Shown here: positions 48,157-56,431 of the stretch, piece by piece | Layout of the letters: every line of letters starts with the position of its first letter | Numbering within the stretch: the first letter of the stretch is position 1 | Assembly (NCBI RefSeq): GCF_014649015.1 | Contig: NZ_BMSF01000010.1 | Location: 124,001 to 188,000, forward strand | DNA: 64,000 nucleotides | Source of the DNA: Streptomyces narbonensis | Lineage (GTDB): Bacteria; Actinomycetota; Actinomycetes; Streptomycetales; Streptomycetaceae | Reading direction: 5' to 3' | The notes under the pieces: generated by a model | Databases searched by the model: none | Told to the model about the DNA's origin: nothing | Seen by the model: only the letters and a program-made list of their open reading frames with translations | Position numbers and translations under genes: made by a program

Positions 48157-49622
48157 GGGCTCCCCGGCTCCGGCTGCCCGCCTGGACCGCGACCCTCACC
48201 TGGAAGGCCGCCGTCTTCATCGCGGTGATGTGCTGCGCCCTCGCCGCGCTCCTCGGCGTCCTCGTCCACGTCTCGGTGACCGGCCAGACCGTGCACGACG
48301 CCCGCGAGAAGGCCCTCACCCGGCTCACCGAGGTCACCCGTCTCTACGAGGCGGGCGAGCCGCTCCCCCGGTTCTCCGGCATCGACCCGGAGGGGCTCCC
48401 GGCCTCGCTGCGGGCGCTCGCCGAGCGGGGCGAGCACGGCACGATGGTCGCGAACCACGAGGGCCGGCCGACGATGTGGGCGGCGGGCCCCGCGGACGGC
48501 CGCGCGCTCGCCATCCGCTTCGACTACACGCAGAGCGCGGAGACGATCGACGCGCTGGACCGGTCGATCCTCGGCTCGTCCGTCCTCGCGATCGGCGCGA
48601 CGCTGCTCGTCGGCGCCTTCGCCGTCACCCGGGTCACGCGCCGGCTGCACCTCACCGCCCAGGTGGCCCGCCGGATCAGCGCCGGGGACCTGGACGCGCG
48701 CGTCCACGACCCCCGTACCGAGGACCCTTCGCGGCCCCAGGACGAGGTGGCGACGGTCTCCGGGGCGCTTGACACGATGGCCTCCTCGCTCCAGCGGAAA
48801 CTGCAGAGCGAGCAGCGGTTCACCGCCGATGTGGCGCACGAGCTGCGGACCCCGCTGACCGGGCTCTCGGCCGCCGCCGAGCTGCTGCCGGACGGGCGGC
48901 CCTCGGAGCTCGTCCAGGACCGGGTGAAGGCCATGCGCGACCTCACCGAGGACCTCCTGGAGATCTCCCGGCTCGACGCCCGCAACGAGGCCGTGGACCT
49001 CGCGGTGCACGAGCTCGGTCCGCTCGCCGCGCGGGTCGTCCGCGCCTCGGGCACGCCGACGGAGGTGCGGGTCGTCCGGGACGTCACGGTGGAGACGGAC
49101 CGGCGGCGGCTCGAACGGGTCCTCGGCAATCTGATCGCCAACGCGCACAAGCACGGGGCCCCTCCGGTGGTGGTGACGGTCGACGGGCCGACGGTGACCG
49201 TGCGGGACCACGGACCCGGCTATCCCGCGTACCTGCTGGCCTCGGGGCCGCAGCGGTTCCGTACCGAGCACGGGGGCAAGGGGCACGGCCTCGGGCTGAC
49301 GATCGCCGTGGGGCAGGCGGAGGTGATCGGCGCGGAACTCGTCTTCGCGAACGCCGAGGGCACGGAGGACGGCCGGGGTGAGGAGCCCGGCCGGGGTGAG
49401 GATCGCGGCCGGGGTGAGGATCGCGGCCGGGGTGAGGATCGCGGCCGGGTCACGGAAGGCGGCCGGGGTGAGGATCGCGGCCGGGGGGCGGACGGCGGCC
49501 GGGGTGAGGATCGCGGCCGGGGGGCGGACGGCGGCCGGGGGGCGGAAGGCGGCGGGGGTGCGGTCGCCCGGCTGCGGCTGCCCGAGTACGTGCGCCTCGC
49601 CGACCCCGTACCGGAGGACTGA
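48153..49622 (+). CDS. Sensor histidine kinase (CseC-like) with an internal 60-residue repeat
   Basis: A 489-residue membrane kinase with helices at about residues 18-42 and 139-158, a HAMP domain, a HisKA phosphoacceptor H229 (VAHELRTPLTG), an N box VLGNLIANAHKHG, and a G box KGHGLGLTIAVGQAEV. Between that and the last strand (AVARLRLPEYV) sits a 60-residue [G-R-G-E-D-R]-type repeat, residues 407-466, encoded by ten 18-bp units. No response regulator is encoded beside it; ftsW and a PBP follow instead. Confidence 0.88.
   Translation: MRAPRLRLPAWTATLTWKAAVFIAVMCCALAALLGVLVHVSVTGQTVHDAREKALTRLTEVTRLYEAGEPLPRFSGIDPEGLPASLRALAERGEHGTMVANHEGRPTMWAAGPADGRALAIRFDYTQSAETIDALDRSILGSSVLAIGATLLVGAFAVTRVTRRLHLTAQVARRISAGDLDARVHDPRTEDPSRPQDEVATVSGALDTMASSLQRKLQSEQRFTADVAHELRTPLTGLSAAAELLPDGRPSELVQDRVKAMRDLTEDLLEISRLDARNEAVDLAVHELGPLAARVVRASGTPTEVRVVRDVTVETDRRRLERVLGNLIANAHKHGAPPVVVTVDGPTVTVRDHGPGYPAYLLASGPQRFRTEHGGKGHGLGLTIAVGQAEVIGAELVFANAEGTEDGRGEEPGRGEDRGRGEDRGRGEDRGRVTEGGRGEDRGRGADGGRGEDRGRGADGGRGAEGGGGAVARLRLPEYVRLADPVPED
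49371..49550 (+). repeat. Ten 18-bp tandem repeats inside the sensor kinase gene
   Basis: Ten in-frame units of GGCCGGGGTGAGGATCGC or close variants (GGCCGGGGGGCGGACGGC) encode Gly-Arg-Gly-Glu-Asp-Arg and related hexapeptides near the end of the kinase ATPase domain. Copy number is likely to vary between isolates. Confidence 0.9.
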
Positions 49623-49689
49623 ACGGCACCGCACGGCACACCGTCACACAAAAGGGACATAGGGCATACCGCTTGCTACGTTGCGGACC

Positions 49690-51087
49690 ATGACCACTCC
49701 GCGCACGGACGCTCCCCCGCCCGGGGTACGCATCCCGAAGCGCCGCGGCGTGGAACTCTCCCTCCTCGTCTGCGCCGTCCTCATCTCCGTCTCCGGCTAC
49801 GCCGCCGTCGGCCTCGCCCGCAGCGGCGCCGTGCCGCCGGACGCCGTCCGCTACGGCGCCGGACTCGGACTGCTCGCGCTCGTCGCCCATCTCGCGGTCC
49901 GCTTCCGCGCCCCGTACGCCGATCCGCTGCTGCTGCCGATCGCGGTCCTGCTCAACGGCCTCGGCCTGGTGCTGATCTACCGCCTCGACCTGGAGACGCC
50001 GAACGACCAGGCGGCGGCGACGCAGCTCGTCTGGTCGACGCTCGGGGTCGCGCTCTTCATCGTGGTCGTCCTGCTGCTGCGCGACCACCGTGCGCTCCAG
50101 GGGTACGCGTACGTCTCCGTGGCCGCCGCGCTCGCCCTGATGATCCTGCCGATCTTCTTCCCCGCCGTGAACGGCGCCAAGATCTGGATCAGGATCGGCG
50201 GGCTCTCCTTCCAGCCCGGCGAGTTCGCGAAGATCCTGCTCGCCGTCTTCTTCGCCTCCTACCTCGCCGCCAACCGCAACGCCCTCGCGTACACCGGCCG
50301 CCGGATCTGGAAGTTCCAGTTCCCCGCGGGCCGGGTGCTCGGGCCGATCGTGGCGATCTGGCTGCTGAGCGTCGGCGTCCTCGTCCTGGAGCGGGACCTC
50401 GGCACCTCGCTGCTCTTCTTCGGCCTCTTCGTGATCATGCTGTACGTGGCGACCGGCCGGACCGGCTGGATCGCGGTCGGGCTGGTGCTGGCCTCCGCCG
50501 GGGCCTTCCTCGTCGGCTCGCTCGAACCGCACGTGCACAGCAGGGTGGAGGACTGGCTCGACCCCTTCGCCTCGATCCGGGCGGGCGAGGGACCGGGGCA
50601 GCTCGCGCAGTCGCTCTTCGCCTTCGCCGCCGGCGGGATGCTCGGCACGGGGCTCGGTCTCGGCCATTCCGTCCTCATCGGATTCGCCGTGAAGTCGGAC
50701 TTCATCCTGGCGACGGCGGGCGAGGAGCTCGGGCTCGTCGGCCTCACCGCCCTCTTCCTGCTGTACGCGCTCCTCGTCGCCCGCGGCTACCGCGCCGGCC
50801 TCTCGCTGCGCGACCCCTTCGGGCGGCTGCTCGCGATCGGGCTCGCCTCGATCGTGGCGCTCCAGGTCTTCGTGATCGCCGGCGGGGTGATGGGGCTGAT
50901 CCCGCTGACCGGCATGGCGATGCCGTTCCTGGCCCAGGGAGGTTCTTCGGTGGTCACCAACTGGGTGATCGTGGCGCTCCTCATCCGGGTCAGCGACTCG
51001 GCCCGCGCGCCGCAGCCGGACTCCGCCGACACCGGGACCCTCGCCCCGGTCAGGGAGGACACGCGCTTCCGGGAGGGCGCCCCGTGA
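49690..51087 (+). CDS. FtsW/RodA/SpoVE family peptidoglycan glycosyltransferase
   Basis: A 465-residue SEDS protein with about ten membrane helices, polymerising lipid II into glycan strands with a partner PBP. Conserved segments are GAKIWIRIGGLSFQPGEFAKI, LERDLGTSLLFFGLF, FAFAAGGMLGTGLGLGH and AMPFLAQGGSSVVTNW. ATG 49690 is used; TTG 49681 is possible, and no clear ribosome-binding site is seen. It overlaps the PBP gene by four bases, so the SEDS/PBP pair is encoded together. Confidence 0.94.
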   Translation: MTTPRTDAPPPGVRIPKRRGVELSLLVCAVLISVSGYAAVGLARSGAVPPDAVRYGAGLGLLALVAHLAVRFRAPYADPLLLPIAVLLNGLGLVLIYRLDLETPNDQAAATQLVWSTLGVALFIVVVLLLRDHRALQGYAYVSVAAALALMILPIFFPAVNGAKIWIRIGGLSFQPGEFAKILLAVFFASYLAANRNALAYTGRRIWKFQFPAGRVLGPIVAIWLLSVGVLVLERDLGTSLLFFGLFVIMLYVATGRTGWIAVGLVLASAGAFLVGSLEPHVHSRVEDWLDPFASIRAGEGPGQLAQSLFAFAAGGMLGTGLGLGHSVLIGFAVKSDFILATAGEELGLVGLTALFLLYALLVARGYRAGLSLRDPFGRLLAIGLASIVALQVFVIAGGVMGLIPLTGMAMPFLAQGGSSVVTNWVIVALLIRVSDSARAPQPDSADTGTLAPVREDTRFREGAP

Positions 51088-52559
51088 TCCGGTACATCCG
51101 GCGGGCCGCCGCCCTCTGTCTCGTCCTCCTCGCCGCCCTCCTCGTCAACGCGGCCCGCGTGATGGTGTTCGAGTCCGGGGAGCTCGACGACAACCCGGCC
51201 AACCGGCGGATCGCCATCGACCGGTACGCGAAGCCGCGCGGCGAGATCGTCGTCGACGGGAAGCCGGTGACCGGCTCCCGGGACAGCGGACAGCAGCTGC
51301 GCTGGGAACGGACCTACCGGCAGGGCCCGTTGTACGCGCCGGTGACCGGCTACGCCTCCCAGACGTACGGCACGACGCTCGTCGAGCACGCCGAGGACCC
51401 CGTCCTCGCCGGGACCGATCCGATGCTCGCGCCCCTCCCCCTCTGGAACGACCTCACCCGGGGGCGGCAGCCCGGTGGCGACGTCGTGACGACGGTCCGC
51501 GCGCCCATGCAGGAGGCGGCCTACCGGGGGCTCGACGGGAAGCGGGGCGCGGTCGTGGCGATCGAGCCGTCGAGCGGCCGGATCCTGGCGCTCGTCAGCT
51601 CGCCCTCGTACGACCCCGGGGTCCTCTCCGGGACGGGCGGGAAGGTCAAGGACTCCTGGAAGCGGCTCAACTCCTCGCCGAGCCAGCCGATGCTGAACCG
51701 GGCGCTGCGCTCGACGTACCCCCCGGGGTCCACCTTCAAGATCGTGACGGCCGCGGCGGCCCTGGACGCGGGGGTGGTGCGGGACGTGGACGCGCCGACC
51801 GACACCCCGGACCCCTTCGTCCTCCCGGGCACCCGGCAGGTGCTGCCGAACGAGGCGAAGGGCTGCGCGGACGCCTCCCTCGCGTACGCGATCCAGTGGT
51901 CGTGCAACACGGTGATGGCCGGGCTCGGGGTGGAGGTCGGGCTGACGGGGATGGTCGACGCGGTGGAGAGGTTCGGCTTCAACGACAAGGGGCTGCGGGT
52001 GCCTTCCTGGGTCGCGAAGTCCAACTTCGACCGGGCGATGAGCCCGGACCAGCTGGCGCTGTCGTCGATCGGACAGTTCGACACGACGGCGACCCCGCTC
52101 CAGATGGCGCTGGTAGCGGCGGCCGTGGCGAACAACGGGGAGATCGCCCAGCCGTACCTCGTCGACCGCACCACGACCTCCGGGGGGACGACGGTGGACC
52201 GCACGGGCCGGCGCACCTACCGCCAGGCGATGAACCCCTCGACGGCGATCCGGCTCCAGCGGCTCATGGTGAAGGCGGTCGAGGAGGGCACGGGCACGAA
52301 CGCGGCGATCCCGGGGGCCGTGGTCGGCGGCAAGACCGGCACCGCGCAGCACGGCTTCGGCAACACGGGCACCCCGTACGCCTGGTTCATCGCCTGGGCG
52401 CAGGCGGAAGGCTCGGCCCAGCCGGCGGTCGCGGTGGCGGTCGTCGTCGAGGACGCCGAGGCGTCCCGTACGGACATCAGCGGTGGCGGCAGCGCGGCGC
52501 CGATCGCCCGGCGGGTGATGGAGGAGGCGCTGCGGCTGGAGGCGGAGGCGCGGGGGTAG
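51084..52559 (+). CDS. Penicillin-binding protein, class B transpeptidase
   Basis: A 491-residue class B PBP that crosslinks peptidoglycan. An N-terminal anchor helix (about residues 5-24) precedes a dimerisation domain and a transpeptidase domain with S216-TFK (YPPGSTFKIV), SCN at 273-275, and KTGTA at 417-421. The GTG start overlaps ftsW. It is the direct partner of the FtsW-like protein. A G-rich repeat follows the stop. Confidence 0.94.
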   Translation: MIRYIRRAAALCLVLLAALLVNAARVMVFESGELDDNPANRRIAIDRYAKPRGEIVVDGKPVTGSRDSGQQLRWERTYRQGPLYAPVTGYASQTYGTTLVEHAEDPVLAGTDPMLAPLPLWNDLTRGRQPGGDVVTTVRAPMQEAAYRGLDGKRGAVVAIEPSSGRILALVSSPSYDPGVLSGTGGKVKDSWKRLNSSPSQPMLNRALRSTYPPGSTFKIVTAAAALDAGVVRDVDAPTDTPDPFVLPGTRQVLPNEAKGCADASLAYAIQWSCNTVMAGLGVEVGLTGMVDAVERFGFNDKGLRVPSWVAKSNFDRAMSPDQLALSSIGQFDTTATPLQMALVAAAVANNGEIAQPYLVDRTTTSGGTTVDRTGRRTYRQAMNPSTAIRLQRLMVKAVEEGTGTNAAIPGAVVGGKTGTAQHGFGNTGTPYAWFIAWAQAEGSAQPAVAVAVVVEDAEASRTDISGGGSAAPIARRVMEEALRLEAEARG

Positions 52560-52606
52560 GGGGCGGAGGAGGTAGAAGGGCGGGGGGGGGGAGGGGGACG
52601 GGGGGG

Positions 52607-52695
52607 CAGGAGGACGGGGGGCAGGAGGACGGGGGGTAGGAGGACGGGGGGGCAGGAGGACGGGGGGGCAGGAGGACGGGGGGTAGGAGGACGGG
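52607..52695. repeat. G-tract tandem repeats after the PBP gene
   Basis: Six units of (C/T)AGGAGGACGGGGGG, spaced 15-16 bp, follow directly on a G-run of nine or more at 52582-52590. The G-tracts could form G-quadruplexes. The array lies between the convergent PBP and diiron genes (52560-52781), a gap with no other gene. Confidence 0.9.
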
Positions 52696-52781
52696 GTGCG
52701 CCCTTTCCCCTGGGCGCCCTGCTCCGGTGCCGCCCGTGAGGGGCGGACGGCCCACTCCGATGCCATGGGCGACGCGTCCGC

Positions 52782-53891
52782 CTACTCCGGCGCCGCCCCC
52801 TCCGCGATCGCCTCCGCCACCTCCGCGACCCGCGCCCGCTCCTCCGCCGCGAAGCGCTCCGCGTCGAGCCGCTCCGCCATCTCCTCGTCCTGGGTCATCA
52901 GCAGATCCAGGTTGGAGTCGCCGAGGTCGAAGACGCCCATGTCGAGGTAGGCCTTCTGAAGCCGCTCTCCCCAGAGGCCGATGTCCTTCACGCAGGGGAC
53001 GATCCGGCTGAAGAGGAGCTTGCGGAAGAGGTGCAGGAACTCGCTCTGCTCGCTGAGCTCCTCCGCCTCCCGCTTGGGGATGCCGAAGTTCTCCAGGACC
53101 TCGACGCCGCGCAGCCGGTCGCGCATCAGGTAGCAGCCCTCGATCACGAACTCCTCGCGCTCCCGGAGCTCCGCGTCCGACAGCTGTCGGTAGTAGTCGC
53201 GCAGGGCCATCCGACCGAAGGCCACGTGCCGGGCCTCGTCCTGCATCACGTACGCGAGTATCTGCTTGGGCAGCGGCTTGTCGGTGGTGTCGCGGATCAT
53301 GCCGAAGGCGGCGAGGGCGAGACCCTCGATGAGGACCTGCATGCCGAGGTAGGGCATGTCCCAGCGGGAGTCGCGCAGGGTGTCGTCGAGGAGGCCCTTG
53401 AGGTTGTCGTTGATCGGGTAGAGCATCCCGATCTTCTCGTGGAGGAAGCGGCCGTAGATCTCGGCGTGCCGGGCCTCGTCCATGGTCTGGGTGGCCGAGT
53501 AGAACTTGGCGTCCAGGTCGGGGACGGACTCGACGATCCGGGCGGCGCAGATCATGGCGCCCTGCTCGCCGTGGAGGAACTGGCTGAACTGCCAGGAGGA
53601 GTAGTGCCGGCGCAGGTCGCCCTTGTCCTTCTCGGTCATCTTCGCCCAGTGGCGGGTGCCGTAGAGGTTGAGGACCTCGTCGGGAGTGCCGAGCGGGTCG
53701 TACGGGTCGACGTCGAGGTCCCAGTCGATGCGGGTGGCGCCGTCCCACTGCTTGTCCTTGCCCTTCTGGTAGAGGGCGAGGAGGCGCTCGCGGCCGTCCT
53801 CGTACTCCCAGGAGAACCGGGCGGCGCCGGCCGCGGGCACCTGCCAGGTCGGGGTGGACGGGGCCGTGGTGTAGAGGTCGCGCGTCGACAC
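52782..53891 (-). CDS. Ferritin-like diiron oxygenase/R2-like protein
   Basis: A 369-residue ferritin-like four-helix protein with two iron-binding motifs. Candidate ligands are E109 (HGEQGAM), DEARH 138-142 (E139, H142), E190, and DEARH 218-222 (E219, H222). This two-times DEARH pattern is that of R2-like and AurF/arylamine-type diiron enzymes. The long N terminus (to residue 80) and the acidic C-terminal tail are extra. It is transcribed away from a second diiron oxygenase. The substrate is unknown. Confidence 0.85.
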   Translation of the reverse strand: MSTRDLYTTAPSTPTWQVPAAGAARFSWEYEDGRERLLALYQKGKDKQWDGATRIDWDLDVDPYDPLGTPDEVLNLYGTRHWAKMTEKDKGDLRRHYSSWQFSQFLHGEQGAMICAARIVESVPDLDAKFYSATQTMDEARHAEIYGRFLHEKIGMLYPINDNLKGLLDDTLRDSRWDMPYLGMQVLIEGLALAAFGMIRDTTDKPLPKQILAYVMQDEARHVAFGRMALRDYYRQLSDAELREREEFVIEGCYLMRDRLRGVEVLENFGIPKREAEELSEQSEFLHLFRKLLFSRIVPCVKDIGLWGERLQKAYLDMGVFDLGDSNLDLLMTQDEEMAERLDAERFAAEERARVAEVAEAIAEGAAPE

Positions 53892-54147
53892 TGACGCCTC
53901 CTTGGGGGTCGGATGGCCGTTCCCGTGGTGCGAGTCCTTCGAGCAAGGCCCTCATGCAGGTCTCGGTCTCTCGTACGAGCCCTTCGCGCGAGACCTTCGC
54001 GGGCGTTCTCCGGCCAGGCTCACACGGTGGTAGACGGATCGTCAACAAGTCGCGCGCGAGGGATTGACGGGCTTGCTGACGAGCAGTCTGATAGCTGGTG
54101 ACCCCCGGTAACGTAACGCCACGGCGACCACAGCGAGGTGCGTCCGC

Positions 54148-55092
54148 ATGACCCCCTTCCGCGAGTCCCCCGGTCCCGACTTCAGCCTCCTCCGGGACGC
54201 CCTGGGGCCGCTGCGCGACCGTGAGCAGGTCGCCGAACGGCTCCTGGAGTCCTCCCGCAAGCACTCGTACGACCCCGACACCGAGCTCGACTGGGATGCG
54301 CCCTTCGAGGACGGCAAGTGGTTCTGGCCGCCCGAGCTCGTCTCCCTCTACGACACCCCGCTGTGGCGCCGGATGTCCGAGGAGCAGCGGATCGCGCTCT
54401 CCCGCCACGAGGCGGCCTCGCTCGCCTCGCTCGGCATCTGGTTCGAGATCATCCTGATGCAGCTGCTCGTCCGGCACATCTACGACAAGTCCCTGACCAG
54501 CCATCACGTCCGCTACGCGCTCACCGAGATCGCCGACGAGTGCCGGCACTCGATGATGTTCGCCCGGCTGATCCAGCAGGGCGGCACCCCCGCGTACCCG
54601 GTGCCCAGGCTCTACCACAATCTGGCACGCCTCCTGAAGACCGTCTCCACGACGCCCGGCTCCTTCGCCTCCACCCTCCTCGGCGAGGAGATCCTCGACT
54701 GGATGCAGCGGCTGACCTTCCCGGACGAGCGGGTGCAGACCCTCGTCCGCGGGGTGACCCGGATCCACGTGGTGGAGGAGGCCCGGCACGTCCGGTACGC
54801 CCGGGAGGAGCTGCGCCGCCAGATGATGACCGCGCCACGCTGGGAGCAGGAGTTCACCCGGCTGAGCTGCGGGGAGGCGGCCCGCGTCTTCTCCACCTGC
54901 TTCGTCAACCCCGCGGTGTACGAGGCCGTGGGCCTGGACCGGCGCGAGGCCGTGGCGCAGGTGAGGGCGAGCGGGCACCGGAGGGAGGTCATGCAGTCCG
55001 GCGCGAAGCGTCTGACGGACTTCCTCGACGACATCGGGGTGCTGCGGGGCGCGGGGCGCCGTCTGTGGCGGTCCTCGGGGCTCCTCGCCTGA
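54148..55092 (+). CDS. AurF-like diiron oxygenase
   Basis: A 314-residue protein of the AurF (p-aminobenzoate N-oxygenase) type. Helices carry E-C-R-H (131-134, ADECRHSMMF) and E-A-R-H (211-214, VVEEARHVRYARE), with further acids in SRHEAASL and LLGEEILDW. These enzymes oxidise amines or other substrates with a carboxylate-bridged diiron centre. It is divergent from the ferritin-like gene and followed by a TetR regulator. The substrate is unknown; N-oxygenation is only a family possibility. A TTGACG box at 54064 may belong to its promoter. Confidence 0.85.
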   Translation: MTPFRESPGPDFSLLRDALGPLRDREQVAERLLESSRKHSYDPDTELDWDAPFEDGKWFWPPELVSLYDTPLWRRMSEEQRIALSRHEAASLASLGIWFEIILMQLLVRHIYDKSLTSHHVRYALTEIADECRHSMMFARLIQQGGTPAYPVPRLYHNLARLLKTVSTTPGSFASTLLGEEILDWMQRLTFPDERVQTLVRGVTRIHVVEEARHVRYAREELRRQMMTAPRWEQEFTRLSCGEAARVFSTCFVNPAVYEAVGLDRREAVAQVRASGHRREVMQSGAKRLTDFLDDIGVLRGAGRRLWRSSGLLA

Positions 55093-55172
55093 CGGGGGCG
55101 GGGCACGCTCCCGGCCGTCGCCGGTTCCGGACCGGCCGCCTGACCGGCCCGTTCCGCGGATACGCTGCGGGC

Positions 55173-55895
55173 ATGACAGGCGCCGCCACCCCCGCGTACC
55201 GCAGGCTCAGTGTCGAGGAGCGGCGCGGGCAGCTGCTCGACGCCGCCCTGGGGCTCTTCGCCCACCGGACGCCCGAGGACGTCTCGCTCGACGACGTCGC
55301 CGAGGCGGCCGGCGTCTCGCGGCCCCTCGTCTACCGCTACTTCCCCGGCGGCAAGCAGCAGCTGTACGAGGCCGCCCTGCGCTCCTCGGCCGACGCCCTG
55401 AACCGCTGCTTCAGCGAACCGCCCGTCGGGGCGCCGACCGAGCGGCTCGGCCGGGTGCTCGACCGGTATCTGACGTTCGTCGACGAGCACGACGCCGGGT
55501 TCAGCGCCCTGCTGCGGGGCGGCAGCGTCGCCGAGACCTCCCGGACCAGCGCGATCGTGGACGAGGTCCGGCGGGCCGCGGCCGAGCAGATCCTCGTCCA
55601 CCTCGGCGCCGAGCGGCCGGGCCCCCGGCTCTCCATGCTGGTGCGGACGTGGATCGCGGCCGTGGAGGCCGCCTCGCTCATCTGGCTCGACGAGGGGAAG
55701 CAGCCCCCGGCGCGCGAACTCCGGGAGTGGCTGGTCGACCATCTCGTCGCCCTCCTCGCCGCGACCACCGCCAGCGACGGGGAGACGGCGGCGGTCGTCG
55801 GGCGGCTCCTCGCACAGGAGACCCCCGAGGGGCCGGTCGCGGCACTCGCCCGCAAGGTGATCCCCGTCGTGGGCGAGGCGGCCCACCTGCTGTGA
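55173..55895 (+). CDS. TetR-family transcriptional regulator
   Basis: A 240-residue repressor with the helix-turn-helix at residues 16-62 (RRGQLLDAALGLFAHR, SLDDVAEAAGVSRPLVYRYF) and a helical ligand domain with a conserved FVDEHDAGFSALLRGGS. It begins 81 bp after the AurF-like gene, in the same orientation, and is likely to control the divergent pair. Its C-terminal region (from about 205) is extended. Confidence 0.93.
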   Translation: MTGAATPAYRRLSVEERRGQLLDAALGLFAHRTPEDVSLDDVAEAAGVSRPLVYRYFPGGKQQLYEAALRSSADALNRCFSEPPVGAPTERLGRVLDRYLTFVDEHDAGFSALLRGGSVAETSRTSAIVDEVRRAAAEQILVHLGAERPGPRLSMLVRTWIAAVEAASLIWLDEGKQPPARELREWLVDHLVALLAATTASDGETAAVVGRLLAQETPEGPVAALARKVIPVVGEAAHLL

Positions 55896-55922
55896 ACCGG
55901 GGCGGCGGGAGAGACTGGAGGG

Positions 55923-56357
55923 GTGAGAAGCGAGAACACGCCCTTCCGCGGCGGCCCCCTCGACGGCCGGGTCCTGCCGATCCTGCTCGGCCCGACCGGG
56001 CACCCGCCGAAGTGGTACGAGGTGCCGGTCCCGGCCCATGACGGACGCCCGCCGATGCTGCACGCGTACCGACGCGAGGCCGCCGGTCACACGAAGCGGC
56101 TCGGCATCCAGCGCGGCTGGGTCTACGAGTACGCCCCCGAGGGCCGCGAGCGGCGCGAGCTGAAATGGCCGTGGTCCAAGCCGGGCGGTGGGGCGGGTGG
56201 TGGGACGCGGCCCACGGACGCCGGGCCGACGGGTGCCGGGCCCACGGACGCCGGGCCGACAGGTGCCGGGCCCACGGACGCCGGACCGACGGGTGCCGGG
56301 CCCACGGACGCCGGGCCGACAGGTGCCGGGCCGACAGGTACTGCGCCGAACGAGTGA
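55923..56357 (+). CDS. Hypothetical protein with decapeptide-repeat tail
   Basis: A 144-residue protein of unknown function. Its first 90 residues (GGPLDGRVLPILLGP, WYEVPVPAHDG, GWVYEYAPEGRERRELKWPW) look folded. The tail is a GPTDAGPTGA-type decapeptide repeat, from a 30-bp DNA repeat at about 56210-56340. GTG 55923 is used. It is 27 bp after the TetR gene, so cotranscription is likely. Confidence 0.75.
   Translation: MRSENTPFRGGPLDGRVLPILLGPTGHPPKWYEVPVPAHDGRPPMLHAYRREAAGHTKRLGIQRGWVYEYAPEGRERRELKWPWSKPGGGAGGGTRPTDAGPTGAGPTDAGPTGAGPTDAGPTGAGPTDAGPTGAGPTGTAPNE
56210..56340 (+). repeat. 30-bp tandem repeats in the hypothetical gene
   Basis: About four units of a 30-bp sequence (each with GCCCACGGACGCCGG and GCCGACGGGTGCCGG halves, alternating GGG/AGG) encode the GPTDAGPTGA tail. 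Confidence 0.8.
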
Positions 56358-56431
56358 GCACGCCGAACGACTCCCCATTCGTACGGTAATCAGATGAAGT
56401 GACGCGTCATCATCCCCGTGGAGGTGGTGAC

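Noticed and set aside
52607..52695. Possible CRISPR array in the regularly spaced repeats
   Set aside because: The units are contiguous with no unique spacers, and no cas genes are present. The same holds for 46993-47210 and 60524-60631.
52782..55092. A natural-product cluster around the diiron oxygenases
   Set aside because: There are no PKS, NRPS, RiPP or tailoring core genes in the window. Only the two oxygenases and the regulator occur together.
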